From assembly GCA_013397435.1 (NCBI GenBank), contig VZRG01000298.1, positions 582,917-646,916 on the forward strand: DNA of 64,000 bases, written 5' to 3'. Of the stretch, positions 1-12,200 are shown piece after piece. The position numbers and the translations under genes are program-made. The notes below the pieces were generated by a model. That model made no database searches. It had not been told where the DNA came from and saw only the letters and a program-made list of their open reading frames with translations. The DNA is from Erythrocercus mccallii. Taxonomy: Eukaryota > Chordata > Aves > Passeriformes > Dicruridae. How positions within the stretch are numbered: position 1 is the first letter of the stretch; every line of letters starts with the position of its first letter.

Positions 1-271
1 ACTGAGGTTTTTGATTTTGTCCAAAAGGAGAAAAAATAAATTAATAAAATTAAATTTTTAAAGAAATGGAAAGAGAACGAAGAAAGAGAGAAATTATTGC
101 ACCTGTGGAGTTGGCTAATATTTAAAAGTAATTGAGAGATTCAAATAAATTAATTTTCATATATAAACTACTGTACAAATAGTTGAGAGTACTTGCATGC
201 TTCCCCTCTTTACAAAACATCCTGCGTATTTCAGCTGGTACAGCCTGTCTCTACAAGAGAGGTAATCCATT

Positions 272-545
272 CCTCTAAACATCTTGGTGTCCCTCCTCCA
301 GGCTCATCCCAACAGGTCCTTATCTATCGTGTGCTGGGGACCCCAGAGCTGGATGCAGCTCTGTAGCTGGGGTCTCACCAGAGCAGAGGGACAGAATCCC
401 CTTCCTCACCCTGCTGCTTTTGATGCAGCTCAGGACATGCTTGGCTTTCTGGGCTGCAAGTGCTCACTGATGGGTTAAGTCCAGCCTCTCATGCACCAGC
501 ACTCCCAAGTCCTTTTCAGCCAGGCTGCTCTTGATCTGTTTATCC
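272..545 (-). mobile_element. CR1 LINE fragment (internal piece)
   Basis: The plus strand reads as the reverse complement of the avian CR1 3' region, with recognisable blocks such as 'ggggaccccagagctggatg' and 'gcccaggaca'-like text followed by 'ttggctttctgggctgcaag'. The element therefore lies on the minus strand. It lacks both the CR1 3' terminus and upstream ORF2 sequence, so it is an old fragment. Ends are approximate. Confidence 0.85.
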
Positions 546-1644
546 CCTTAAATGCCAAGTTACAAATCATGCCATGAAGACTATCCTCTTTCATTTGTTT
601 TTATACGCTATTATCTGCTTATTCTAAATTTGGATAGCTACATAGTTAGGTGTTAACTTTAATGTCTTTTAGTCACAGAGAAAAAAAGGATAATTTTGAG
701 TATGATTCACCTCAGCCATGAATCATTACTTATCATCATGATAAGTAAAAGTCAAACTGACACAGAAATGCCTGTTTCTCCCCATGGGCTACCTCAAAAC
801 ATGGAGGCCTTCTCATGACAGATGCTGATGTCTTCATTAAGTCAGAAGAACCTTGTCCTTAGTGTTTAAAGGAAGTCAATGTGATCTCCTATATTCATAA
901 CCATTAGGGTAAGAAAATCGAGCAATAAGGCACAGTTTAGCCACAACATTGTGCAATGTTGCCATTCTGCCTGGCTCTTCTGCATGAACTGGAAGTTTGT
1001 ACATCCCAAGGGATCAGTTTTAGTACCATTCCTTTGTGAAAAGAACTAATGAATATATATAAGCAACCACCATCCCCAAAGAAGCAAATATTTGAGCAGA
1101 CTAAAACAACATATCAGCTCTAAAGCTGTGAATTAGAGAGTAGGGTCAAAGGGATGGGGTCTGCATTATTCCCAGTTTAACAGAAAGAGGTTTTCAGCTA
1201 AAATGAAAAGTGTATTAGAAACTAACGAAAATGTGAAGATAGCTATGGGCACTCAAGTAATGCCTTCAAAGAGGTAAGATACTTATGGTAATACAAGGAC
1301 TTCTTTTTCTTCTTGTGTCTGATACTAAATCAAGGTGAGGAAATGGATTTATTGAAAATTTCTCAAAGCATTGGCTTCTAAATTACAGAAAAAAATATTC
1401 TTCTTTCCGCCCTTGTTTTTCAGCCTGGTTAGCAAGACAAAACAAAACAAAGCATTTGGCTGTTCAGAGGTTAGAGAAGGATCCATTCATGGTGGGAAAT
1501 TATGGGTGAATAAATTATAATTTCTCATATCAGGCTGAGCTTACATATACATTGAGTGTGTAGATAAAGATATGCAAATAGAAGGAAGAGAGAATTAGTA
1601 ACAAGGTGGGCCTAATCCAATTAGAATAAGTGACCAGAATTCTT
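546..1644. other. AT-rich intergenic DNA, no gene seen
   Basis: No exon with convincing splice sites, no RNA gene and no recognisable transposon was seen between the CR1 piece on the left and the short CR1 tail on the right. Confidence 0.6.
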
Positions 1645-1763
1645 AAAATGTTTGTGTGTGTTGGTGTGATTCTTGGGGCTGTCCTGAGCAGGACCAGGAG
1701 TTGGATTTTGATGATCCTTGTAAATCTTTTCAAATTCAAGATATTCTATGATTCTATGATTAT
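1645..1763 (+). mobile_element. CR1 LINE, short 3' end copy
   Basis: The text 'gattcttggggctgtcctg' followed by 'caggaccaggagttggattt', 'tgatgatcc', and then 'attctatgattctatgatt' is the characteristic CR1 3' terminus with its 8-bp tail repeat. It is plus-strand and heavily 5'-truncated, as is normal for CR1. Confidence 0.85.
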
Positions 1764-1956
1764 TCATAGAACTAACTCATAATTAATCATAGAATCTGGC
1801 AGAAAAGCTTACTTCACTGGCACTGGTGCGCCAGAAGATTTTTGCTTCTTTTTCGCTTTTCCTTTCTGTTTTTCTCGTTTTGTTTTTCCCATTTTCCGTT
1901 TGCAGTGTCAGCAGTGATCCACTTGGTTTAAAGGGGAGAGGAATTTTCATTAGCAG

Positions 1957-2092
1957 CTTGTTCTGCGCTGCGGTGGGAAGCGGCGGGAGCTGCGGCTCGG
2001 TGCGTGGGCACTGCTGCCCTCCGGTGGGGACACATCGGCGGCTCTTCGGTCTGTACCAGACTCCAGCTCTCCGGGAGCGATGATGATGATGA
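1957..2092. other. isolated GC-rich, CpG-bearing patch
   Basis: About 130 bases are rich in GC and contain many CpG dinucleotides (for example 'gcggcgggagctgcggctcg'), inside otherwise AT-rich flanking DNA. A short (GAT)n run follows at about 2079-2091. Reading frames are long on both strands here (about 85 codons plus, 150 codons minus), but neither begins at an ATG and I recognise no domain. It could be a small CpG island or first exon of a non-coding transcript, a retrocopy fragment, or the remains of an LTR. Function unknown. Confidence 0.4.
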
Positions 2093-5000
2093 CTGTGTGA
2101 GGTTATCCAACAAAAACTAATGATGGAGACAGTAAAATTACCTGCTTTCTGCCTTCCCCTCCCTTCTTTTTTTGGCGTGTTCTGAGTACAGTAGTGATAA
2201 ATGTTACTTATGAGAGTACAGAGATAAATAAAGCTGGACAAAGGGATTCTGGATAGAAGAAGTAAAGAAAGAAAAAAAAAAAGATGGAAAAAGTAGCAGA
2301 TTACATGTTTCTCCTGTTTCCACTGCTCATTGCATACACTGATGGGGGAAGATGTGTTTCTGGCAGCCTAAGAGGTAGGAAATTGTACCATCATCCTTTT
2401 ACAAAGAATGTCAGACTCAACCTCATTTCTCATCAGCCTGTTCTGCTTGTTTGCATCAGCCCTGACTCACTTCCAGTGTAGCAGCCCAACAGAGCATCAT
2501 CAGTATTATTCTTCAGGTTGAGTACTGGTAATTTTGGCTGGTATTTGTGACTGATAATTGAATAGAGACATAACATAATTGAATAGACCCATCATGAACT
2601 TCCTCTCAAAAAAATTACCAGTTGCGATTAAATGCCAGACTAACACAGGATTGAAAGGTTGCATGGAGCAGTGGGGGAAGACAGGCAGCAGCAGCATAAC
2701 AGTCTTCTTGTCTCATCATCATTCACCCGTTCCACACAGCTACATCTCAGTTACCTCTCCCACTTGCCATCACATCACACATCACACACAGATGTGCACT
2801 TCACCCCATCCACACACTTTGCTCTTATTATCCCCTTCTTGGGCTGGTGGGCAGATGGAAAATCTACTTTTTGAAGGAAAGAAAAAAATCAACAGTGTTT
2901 GTTGCAAAACAGACTCATTAACTTTTCAAATCCCTGTTATCATTGTGACTTATCTATTCCGAAGACAAACAAAGCTAGGTAAGACATCCTGAGACAGCAG
3001 CTTGCCACCAGAGAGTGCTTATGTGCTGTCCTCTGGCAAAACTTTCCCCCTTACTCTTCTCCCTTTAAAAATGCTAGGTCTGCTCTCCAGTGGTGCCAGG
3101 AATGATGAAGTGGCTGTTTCCAAGTTCCCCTAACGTCAAAGACAAACACTCTCTAAGGTCGGGTAGAACTGTCACCAACCCTTCTACTGCTCCATTTAGT
3201 TTCTACATGGTTTGTGGGGAGTGGAGCTTCCCTTTTCAATGGAGGAAATAGAAACAGGCCCCTGGATATCCTGTCTCCAACCTCCAGCAAATGTTCCAAC
3301 GCAAAGTTAAATGCTCATAACAAAGATGAGCCAAAGTTTTCTCTGTAGTCTCAGTCCTACTACATGTAGCAGTAGTTACTTTATATACTCCCATATCACC
3401 CTTCCCATTAAGATCCCTATCACATTCAATGCACACAATGTCCAGTACCCAAGCAACGATTTAAGAACTTTTCCTCATACTTTTTCCAAAGCATGCCTCT
3501 TGGCTGACTGCACATGTTTGCCTCCAGATCAGAATTTATTTCCCCTGGGGCTTTTTCAGAATATTTGTTGCTGTAGTATTTCCACAGCAGACTTCTAGCA
3601 GAAATATACAGCCCTCCGTGTATTCAAAGCATGTTCCTGCTAATTTCAGTTGCAGCTGTGTGTTTCAACACTTCTGCAAATGAGACCACAAGGGCATCAG
3701 TCAGTCAGACAGAGAATGAGGAACATTCACTCAGTGACCACCTGTGAAAAATCTTGTTTAAGGAACTCTACAGCAAAGGCTAGGGCAGTCTGGAAATTTT
3801 CAGACTAAACAGAGTTTTGTTAAAATCACAATTTGTGGAGCCCAGCATGTTCTCCTTAAAATATTTCAGACTGAACAAACTGTTATGAAACTGAAAATCG
3901 TGTCTGGGGGGAATTCAGCTTAGACTTCCAAAAGGGCTGTTGGCTGCTGAGCCAGAGAAATTGAAAGTGGAAGTCTCCAGATTCAAAGCAGCTCATCAAG
4001 ATTCCTCCCTAGGCTGAGAAGCTTTGGAAAGCAAGTACCCTGAGCACAGTTGGGAAGGAGAACTCACATACATGTTATGATACAGGACTTCCTGCAGCCA
4101 TTGGAATAACTGACACTCATCAGGACTAGAGATAGGATCTGTACACTGGACAACAAAAGTTTTTCTAGAAAAGGTTTTAAGTCAAAGCTGAAACAACTCT
4201 AGCCTTAAAAGAAGAAAAAACATATCAACATCTGTAGAAAGTAAACATGACTTTTCAGCCAGCTCTCACTGACAGAAAGGGAATGCAATTCTGATTTAAA
4301 CAAGATGCTGTAATTTCTCTTCTTTCATGTTCTGCCTCATTTACTACTTCATTTCAACATTTCTGAAATATATTTCTGGTGTTCAGCTAAAAACACTTTC
4401 CATCGACACCCATTTTCCACAGGATGAAGTATCTTCCTTCTATCCACTGAGTGAACTGGGGAGGGGGCAGGAAAATAAAAAGTCAAAGGAAACTTGAAAG
4501 AGAGTGAACAAAGGTTATTTCTTTCCCACATGGTTTGATTCAATTTACACTCTTAGGTGTGAGGTCATGCAGTACCTGATGACTACTAGCAGCTTGCTGT
4601 GCTTAACTGGAACTTGCCCCGCTCAGCACATAAATGTTTGGTGATCCTGTTGAAGCATACACTGAGGAACCTGTGTTTCATTTGCACTCAGGAAATGAAC
4701 ACCCTTCCTTCCCCAGCAGGACCTTTTCTGACCCACCAGTTTCAATCCTTTCTCTGCCTTTCACATCTCCTGCTTTCTTATCAGAGAATCAGCCAGGGAA
4801 AAGGGATCATTTAAGAGGCCTGTACTTCATCCTGCTCATAGAAGGATAAACATCAAATTCAGATGATGCTGCTCAGGGATTTATCCAAAAAAGTGCTGGA
4901 AATCTGAACAACATACTGCAGTGGCTGACTGCACTCCCCATGGTCTCACTTCCAGCTCAGATTTTGGATAACATGTGGTTCATACTGTATGTTATCCCCT

Positions 5001-7335
5001 GATGTATGCTGGGGTCAGGGCTTTCGGCTAAAGTAAAGGCAACATGTATGCTCCACACAGTGGCCAGAAAGGGCTAAACGTCCTTATGCAGCCATTGTCA
5101 CCTGCAGCCTGCTCTCCTGGACCCACCATCTTTGCCTGCTGTTTGTCTGGCAATCTCCCTGAAACCTGCTGACTCCTGGAGATGGTGTAGACCAAATGCC
5201 CAAGCTGGAAGGTGTCACCTTACCCAAACAGTTTTTAAAGTGGTTATAGCAGCAGCTGGGTTGCTGAGGCTTTCATGCTTCACAGTGTAACACCTGTGCC
5301 ATGGTACAGGAGGAAGAACAAGAGCTCTCCCCAGTACCTGTGTTTTGCTCATAGGTGCATGAGTTACGACTTGTGAACTATGAATAAGAGAGCTTGTGAA
5401 TTAGAAATCAAGCAATCAAATCCCAGCTAGGGTGTCCCCTGTTCCTGCCATCTAGCTCCAAGTCTAATTTGTTTTTCCCATCACTGCTGGGATCTATGTA
5501 ACCTGTGAACTCCATGTGAGTCTTTCTACATCAAATATTTAGCTTTCCTCTTCCCTGTATTTGCCTCAGCTTCCTTCTCACTGCTGTTTGTACTGACCTT
5601 GAAAAACAAGCTTAAATCCAAACACAAAACTGCTGAGAAAATTTTCCTCTTCTTTTTGAAAGTCCCATAGACATAGAATATGCTTAACATGAGAAGGCAT
5701 AAAATATTCTTCAGAAGCATATACCCTGTGAGAGTCCAGAAGAAAGAGAGGAAGGAAGAAAGAAAAGTCTTTTCAAGCAAAGCAAAATCCACATTACACA
5801 CGTTTCTTCTTTCAAAGCAAAATCTCTACACCTTTCCAAAGAAAAAGTATTTTTTAAAAAAATTTTAAAACAAATTCCAAAGAATGCCTTTTTTCCTAAC
5901 CTCATCTTTAGAAGAGTAGAAATTTGACGGCTAAAGGTAACCCAAGATAATTCAACCTAAGACACAAACCAGAGATACAGAAACTGTCAGCTCCAGCAGT
6001 ATAAGCTTGGCAAAACTATAGGACCTCTGAAATGAAAGTCTTAAACTGAGAAATACTGAGCAATTTGAGAAACAGATATAGGAGAGTCACATAATGAATA
6101 TACTCAGCATGTTGGCAGGCTGTGTGACTGCACATTATATAAAAGAGATGAGATGTATATTACATTAAATACATTACATTCAAAGCAGCTATAAATCTGT
6201 CAACTGCACATTATTAAAAAGGAAAGAATGATACAACTTCACATATTCTGCTAAAATGTACTGGAAAGAAAAAGTCCCTTATGTTTGCCACACTGCTGCT
6301 TAACACCACATGAAAAAGAACTAGAGTATGCACACAGTTTGTTGCATTTGCAGAAACCTGTCTTAAATGCTAGATATCATTGATAAAAATGTAGAATATT
6401 TTATGAACCAACTAGATACTAATTTTTGCCCATCACACTTATTTAAATATCTCCCAAATGCAGAATGCTTCACTAACTCTCACTCACTGAAGTGTATGTG
6501 TGATGGTGGTCTGGATACACTTGGATACACTTCTGTATCACCAGCTTGTTAGCAGAATGATCAGGGATGGACCATTCTCCTTTTCTTTACTCTTTGATCA
6601 GAAAATGCTGATCTGTTAAAACTCAACTTTGTGCAGAAGCAGGTTAATTTTGAGAAGACAAGTTTTCTCATGGAGCCGGTAAAAAGTGAATCTGACAGCA
6701 ACAAAATTGCCAGATTTGTCAATAGAAATATCTGAACAGCCTGTCAACCTGCACTCTGCACACACTGAGGGAGTTCTCGTGGTTCACAGAAACATGGTTC
6801 ATATTTTTTGTGAAGAAACTTAAAGTTCAGTTTCATCCATCTAAGGAAGGGAACCCTTTGATAATTTTTCTTTCAGAAAACAGAAGTTTTCCTCCAAGCC
6901 AAATCATGTGCCAGACCCTTCCCTAACCTCTGCACTTTGCACATTTGTGAGCAGCTGAAGGAAGAAATGCAGCCAGAGAAATGGCTTAAGCTAAGCACAC
7001 ACAAGCCCACCAAGCCCACTGGGGAAGCTTACACAACAAAAGTTAAATTTGCAAGTTTAGCTACCAAGTCTCTGGGAAAGCAACAATAACAACATAATTT
7101 TTCCTATAATCAGTCAATACTAAAATCAACAAACTTCTGATGAGAGATTCTGGGTATCATTAATGTAATAATTAATTAATTATGCAATTAATTAATGTAA
7201 TTCAGTAATAACAGACAACTCGCTGCATGCTAACAGTTATTTTACCTACATGCAGCATTATACAACCTTGGTTAAATGCAGAGCTCCTGTATAGGATTTA
7301 AAATGCCTTTTTGGCAAATTCAGCACATCAATGTT

Positions 7336-7369
7336 TAATAATAATAATAATAGTAATAATAATAATAAT
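7336..7369. repeat. (AAT)n microsatellite, interrupted
   Basis: AAT units in tandem, broken once by a G ('taatagtaat'). Confidence 0.9.
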
Positions 7370-8252
7370 GACAAAAAATGCAGCTTCAACTCCACAACAC
7401 ATTATTAATTTTTTTTAAAAGGAGGACTTGCAGATATTTTGAAACTGTTATTTAAGCCTTATAAAAATCCTAGTGAAAAAATCTAATACAAATATGCTTA
7501 TTGTTGAAATGTCTTCTGAAGCCCAGAGAAAACGAAATAATTGTTTCATTAGTTTACCATGCTTTATAATTCTGAGATCCAAATCTCTTTCATTTATAAT
7601 ATATAAATTTCTGTTTCATTTTCATACATAATCTATCACCATGAGAAATCAATCAAACCACAGTTCATAAAAACAGACAAGGAAACTGCAATATACAGAT
7701 CATCTTTTCTTTACTAAGTGAGCTTATATAACACAATTCTCAGGTCCTAAAAATATTTTCCAATGAAGTACAGTTCATTACTTGGGGTTTTACTTTTTAT
7801 CTATTCCAATAGCACTTAAATCCTATTAGCACTTAAGATCGGGGGAAAAGGACAATAGCTCCTTTTACTGGGGATAAAAAAAGACATAAATACGATCTAC
7901 TGAACAAAGCAGCCAGACAAAAGAAAAGGGAAAAGGACATCTGTTTATTCTTTCTACATATCTGAATATTTTTGTAAAACAGAGTTAAGCACTATACTCA
8001 AAACTGCAGAAAAAGCTTCTGAGATACAAGTGTATTTTCTTACAATGGATGGTTCCAGATCTATTGGATTTTTCTCTTTACTATATTGCATAGAATGGAT
8101 CATGGCAAGTAGCAAGGGAAATATAAAAATATGCATGAAGTAGTATTTCCATTGGATGAACTGCTCAAAAGAAGATAAAATTATATGCCCAAATGCCCAA
8201 GACCTATATGTGTATACGTACTTTCAAATATATACAGATACGTCTATATACT

Positions 8253-8271
8253 GTATATATATATATATACA
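8253..8271. repeat. (TA)n microsatellite
   Basis: Alternating TA run in an AT-rich context. Confidence 0.85.
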
Positions 8272-9044
8272 CAAATCTGTATATGACTGCAGAAATTATG
8301 GAGCCAGAAATCCAATTCCAACCATGGTATTGTGTCTAATTTCACTGTGTTTCTTCCTGTGCCAGCCTTGTTTACATAGAAGTGTACACATATTCCTTGA
8401 TGAGTAGCAATGCTTTGAAAATTGAGCTGTTGAAGTGAAATTTTACATGTCCTCTTTCCAGTAAAATTAATTCTAATTAGTAAATGATAATAGATTTCAG
8501 TGATTTATTCACTTTTTGTTCTCAGAGAAGAAGCAAGACAGTGGCTACTATTCTGTATATCTGTTTTCATTATCCCAGACCTTTAGAATTTTTCCTTCCC
8601 TGGTATCTTTGGGGAAGGAAAAGAATTCCTAAACTCAGAACCTACCTAACAATTTCATTTTGTGGTTGGGAATCTACTGTAAGATTTTTTTCCCAACACT
8701 TTATATATTAAATACTTTATTGATGAAATAATGCAAATCTAAGATACACTTTTTGTTTAGATATCCTTTTCAATTCATAACAATTTGATAGCCTGTGGTC
8801 CTTGTCATGCTTTTATTTTTGGTCAACTTCTTTGATTTACCATATGGACAACAAAGCCAAAACTTCATTGCTTTAAAGTTGTTGTTTAGAGTCTCCCATT
8901 GTCTAAAATAATCTGGCTTTCTGGTAATCACATTGTGGTTACATCACAAACATGTCTGGTATGTTTCCTGTTTTGGGTTTGCATATCGAAGTGAAGAAAA
9001 TTCTTAGAAGCCTGTGGTGAATTGGGAGAGGCTGAATTGGCAGC

Positions 9045-9050
9045 TTTATT
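9045..9050 (-). promoter_or_regulatory. TNFSF13B: candidate TNFSF13B polyadenylation signal (AATAAA)
   Basis: TTTATT on the plus strand is AATAAA in the gene's direction, about 80 bases beyond the TNFSF13B stop codon. It would give a very short 3' UTR. More distal signals exist, so use of this one is an inference. Confidence 0.45.
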
Positions 9051-9128
9051 ACAATTCAATATTTTTTCTGACAAAGGCATAGGTAGAGAGGAAAATGGCA
9101 TTAAGCATAATAACAGAAATTAAGGGCT

Positions 9129-9241
9129 TCAGAGGAGTCTTACTGCACCGAAAAAAGTACCATCTCCGTCCAAGGATATTTTAGCCCTTCTCCGTGGTAT
9201 TGTAAGTTGAAGTTCATCCCCTTCTTCTAATTTTGCAATGC
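9129..9241 (-). CDS. TNFSF13B: TNFSF13B exon 6 (last coding part)
   Basis: The acceptor is TTTTGCCAG at 9242. The exon encodes (G)IAKLEEGDELQLTIPRRRAK followed by ISLDGDGTFFGAVRLL and a TGA stop at 9131-9129. It contains the final TNF-domain strands. The split glycine codon joins cleanly to exon 5. Confidence 0.96.
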
Positions 9242-12200
9242 CTGGCAAAAGATTTGGAATATTTTAAAGTTAATATTTCAAATACACTATTTTATAAATG
9301 GTATTAAAAAGTCATTATGTGTCATCTTGCAAATGTAAGCATGGCTTGTTACTTGTGATGAATGCTTTTATCTTTACGCACAATCTTAGAGGTTACAGCC
9401 TATCCAAAAGTAACACTTAACATCCTCTGTGAAAATGGACCTAATTTCCACACTGCACTCAGCATAACACAGTTCACTTAAGCAAACACTGCAAGAAAAT
9501 TTGTGTACCCAGGTTCTTCATGTCATGGGGATGAGACAGTCAAGGTCAGCATTGAGTATTACTGGCCCTAGACCACTGTTCCACACTTCTGGAGGAAGTC
9601 TTATGAGTTTTACCAACTGAATATAAAGTTACCACACATCAGCTGATCCACCGCGACTGCAGAGCACAAAGTTTGCTTCCTGCCAGCCACACATCAGCTG
9701 ATATGATAACCAAGAGCATGTCACCTTCAAGCTGCAGCTGCTGAGCTGCAAACACATCTAACATCTGCTGTGATATATGCTCAACAGCATGAGAGAGAGC
9801 AGTCAAAACTTTTTTTTCCAGGTGAAAACAGAACTGTGGGAATTTGGGAAGCAGGAGTCATGAAGTGGCAAGAGAGAGATCCTAGTTAGGAAACGGGGAG
9901 CAGTAGGACAAGGGTGAAATCAGAATATAGATGAAATTGAATGTGGTTATGTTGCCAGAATATGTGACTGAAGGGCAATAAATTAAAGGAAATGTTTGGA
10001 CAGCCTCAATTGCCAGGACAAATTATCTAGTTAGTTAGTTAGTTAGTTGGAATTTATTTTTATTTGGAAAAAAATTAGCTTCCTGCCACATCCCATTTGT
10101 TTAATGCCATTACTTGCCAACAGTCAACTCCATCCCTCAGTGTCACCCACTTTTTCGTAAGGCATTGAAAAAAATCTTTCTGGAAAATAACCAAAGAGAA
10201 AACCCTCAAATCCACCATTAAAGTGGAAAGACAGACAGGTAAGAGATTATATATGGGGTTCTATATGCCTGGACACTAATTCCTTAAAGGCTACTGCAGG
10301 AATATACACATATATTGATCACTGAGCCTCTGGACTTGTATTAAATATTTTAGTTTAGGTATTTCCTGTGGTGTTTCTAATTTGTGCGTCACAAAGAGCA
10401 CCTTATAGGAATTGACTGTTTTTCATCAAACCAAAGGCTAAAAATGCAGTATCCTTCATAAGGAGTAGAAATATCACAGTAAGGTATGCAAATATTGGAC
10501 GGCTAAAATCCATACATGACATTTCAAAGAAGAACATAGGTCTTCAATATTTTCTTGGGATAACTAAATATGGGATTCAACTCTTAAGTCAAACTGAGCT
10601 CTTCAACAAGGACAGTAGGTACTCCTCTTGCCTGCCTCAGGCATCTAACTGAAAGCACCAAAATATCTAACCACATTACAGAGTCAATGGAGACAGCAAA
10701 ATTTGAGATCACCAAGATGGATGTATAATCTCCAGTTACTGATACTTTATATAAAACTGTATTTTCTGAAAGCATTTTGTGATTTTTCAGTTAACCAGAT
10801 CCAGGAATGCAGACCCTGTTCTTTATGACTGCTACAATACAATTGCTTAACACTAGAGATTCTATTTGATACAGCTTATTTGCAAACAAAGAAAAGAAAA
10901 GAAAAATGCAGATATCTACCAGCAGTATAGCAGGAATTGTTTGGATAAGACTGTGGCATATTTTGGATGCAGCGAAACAATGTCACCAAGCTGAGATCAT
11001 CACCAAACACATGAGCCTTCTTCCTCTGTATTAGGTGTCCCATAGCAAATGTTGTATCTGTATATAAAACCTACAGAAAGAGGAGGTGAAAACTTCAAAC
11101 TTATTGTATGGAGGCATTTAAAAATCAGGTGCTGAAGTGAATTGATCTTTCTCACCTGGCCATATATGAAAAAATAACCTGTTTCTTTGATCACTATTTT
11201 ATTTCCTTGTTCTTCCAGAGCTGTTCCACGTTTAAAGCTCAGGAGCCAAGGGACAATGCTTGAATCATCTAAAAGACAAAATAATTTTGGGTTACTGGAA
11301 AGGTTATTTTCTTAATTTTCACCTGCTAGAAATTAACAAAGATGACTTCTAGACAGAACTTCCAGTCTCACTAGGTGGATTTCCCCACTGAAAGTATAAT
11401 ATTTGCAAGAGCCATCCAGATACAGGGACCTTCCAGGTGCAGGGACTTCCTTGTTGTTTTTTGATTTTGTTGTTGTTGTTTCTTTTTTTAAATTATTTTT
11501 AAATTTGCTGTTATAACTCAGTTACTGCTTTGAAGTTAGGTAAAATTTGTTGAAACAGTTATCCCATGGAATAGTTATAAACTATAAATCATGGCACATA
11601 TTCTTACCTTTCTGTTGGATATCACTTTTGCTGTCAGCAATCAGTTGTAAGCAGGCCTGCAGCACTGCAAAGTGAAAGCATTTTGAAATCAAAGAAACAT
11701 AAATCAGTATTAGAATAAACTTATGAAACTACTTTAAGAAAAAAAAAAGGACATGAAAGAAATCTGTCAGTCTCACCACTTATTTTAAAACAGAACATAT
11801 TAACACAAATCTTACTCAAGTGTGCAAAATGAAAATTCCTGTCACAACATATAGTAGATGACTTTCAGAGATCATGCATCTAAGTGGGAGGTCTCAGGTA
11901 GCAGCACAAGTAATGCTTGTTTTAATATCTGGTGAATATAATTATGTAACAGTAAGTCAAATGAGCTAGAAATCATCAGTTCAATTAGCCTTGTTAAATT
12001 TCTAAGCAAAAGCTTGAAAAAAGCCCCAACCCCACCAGCTATGATAGATAGCACATTTTCTAACTATGTTTGCCATATTATTTAGAGAATTTACTTTCCA
12101 TTTATAGTTGCTGGAAAATATTAGTCATATATACTTTCCTAATAAATTCTCAAAGTCCATATATATGTACTTTCAACATGTTTTCAGATACCTACACTCA

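Larger units (their letters stand above)
2093..9044. other. intergenic DNA downstream of TNFSF13B
   Basis: This is AT-rich sequence with scattered microsatellites. No coding exon, tRNA or recognisable LINE/LTR was seen. Short open frames exist but look random: A/T-rich codon use, no domains, and no splice context. Confidence 0.5.
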
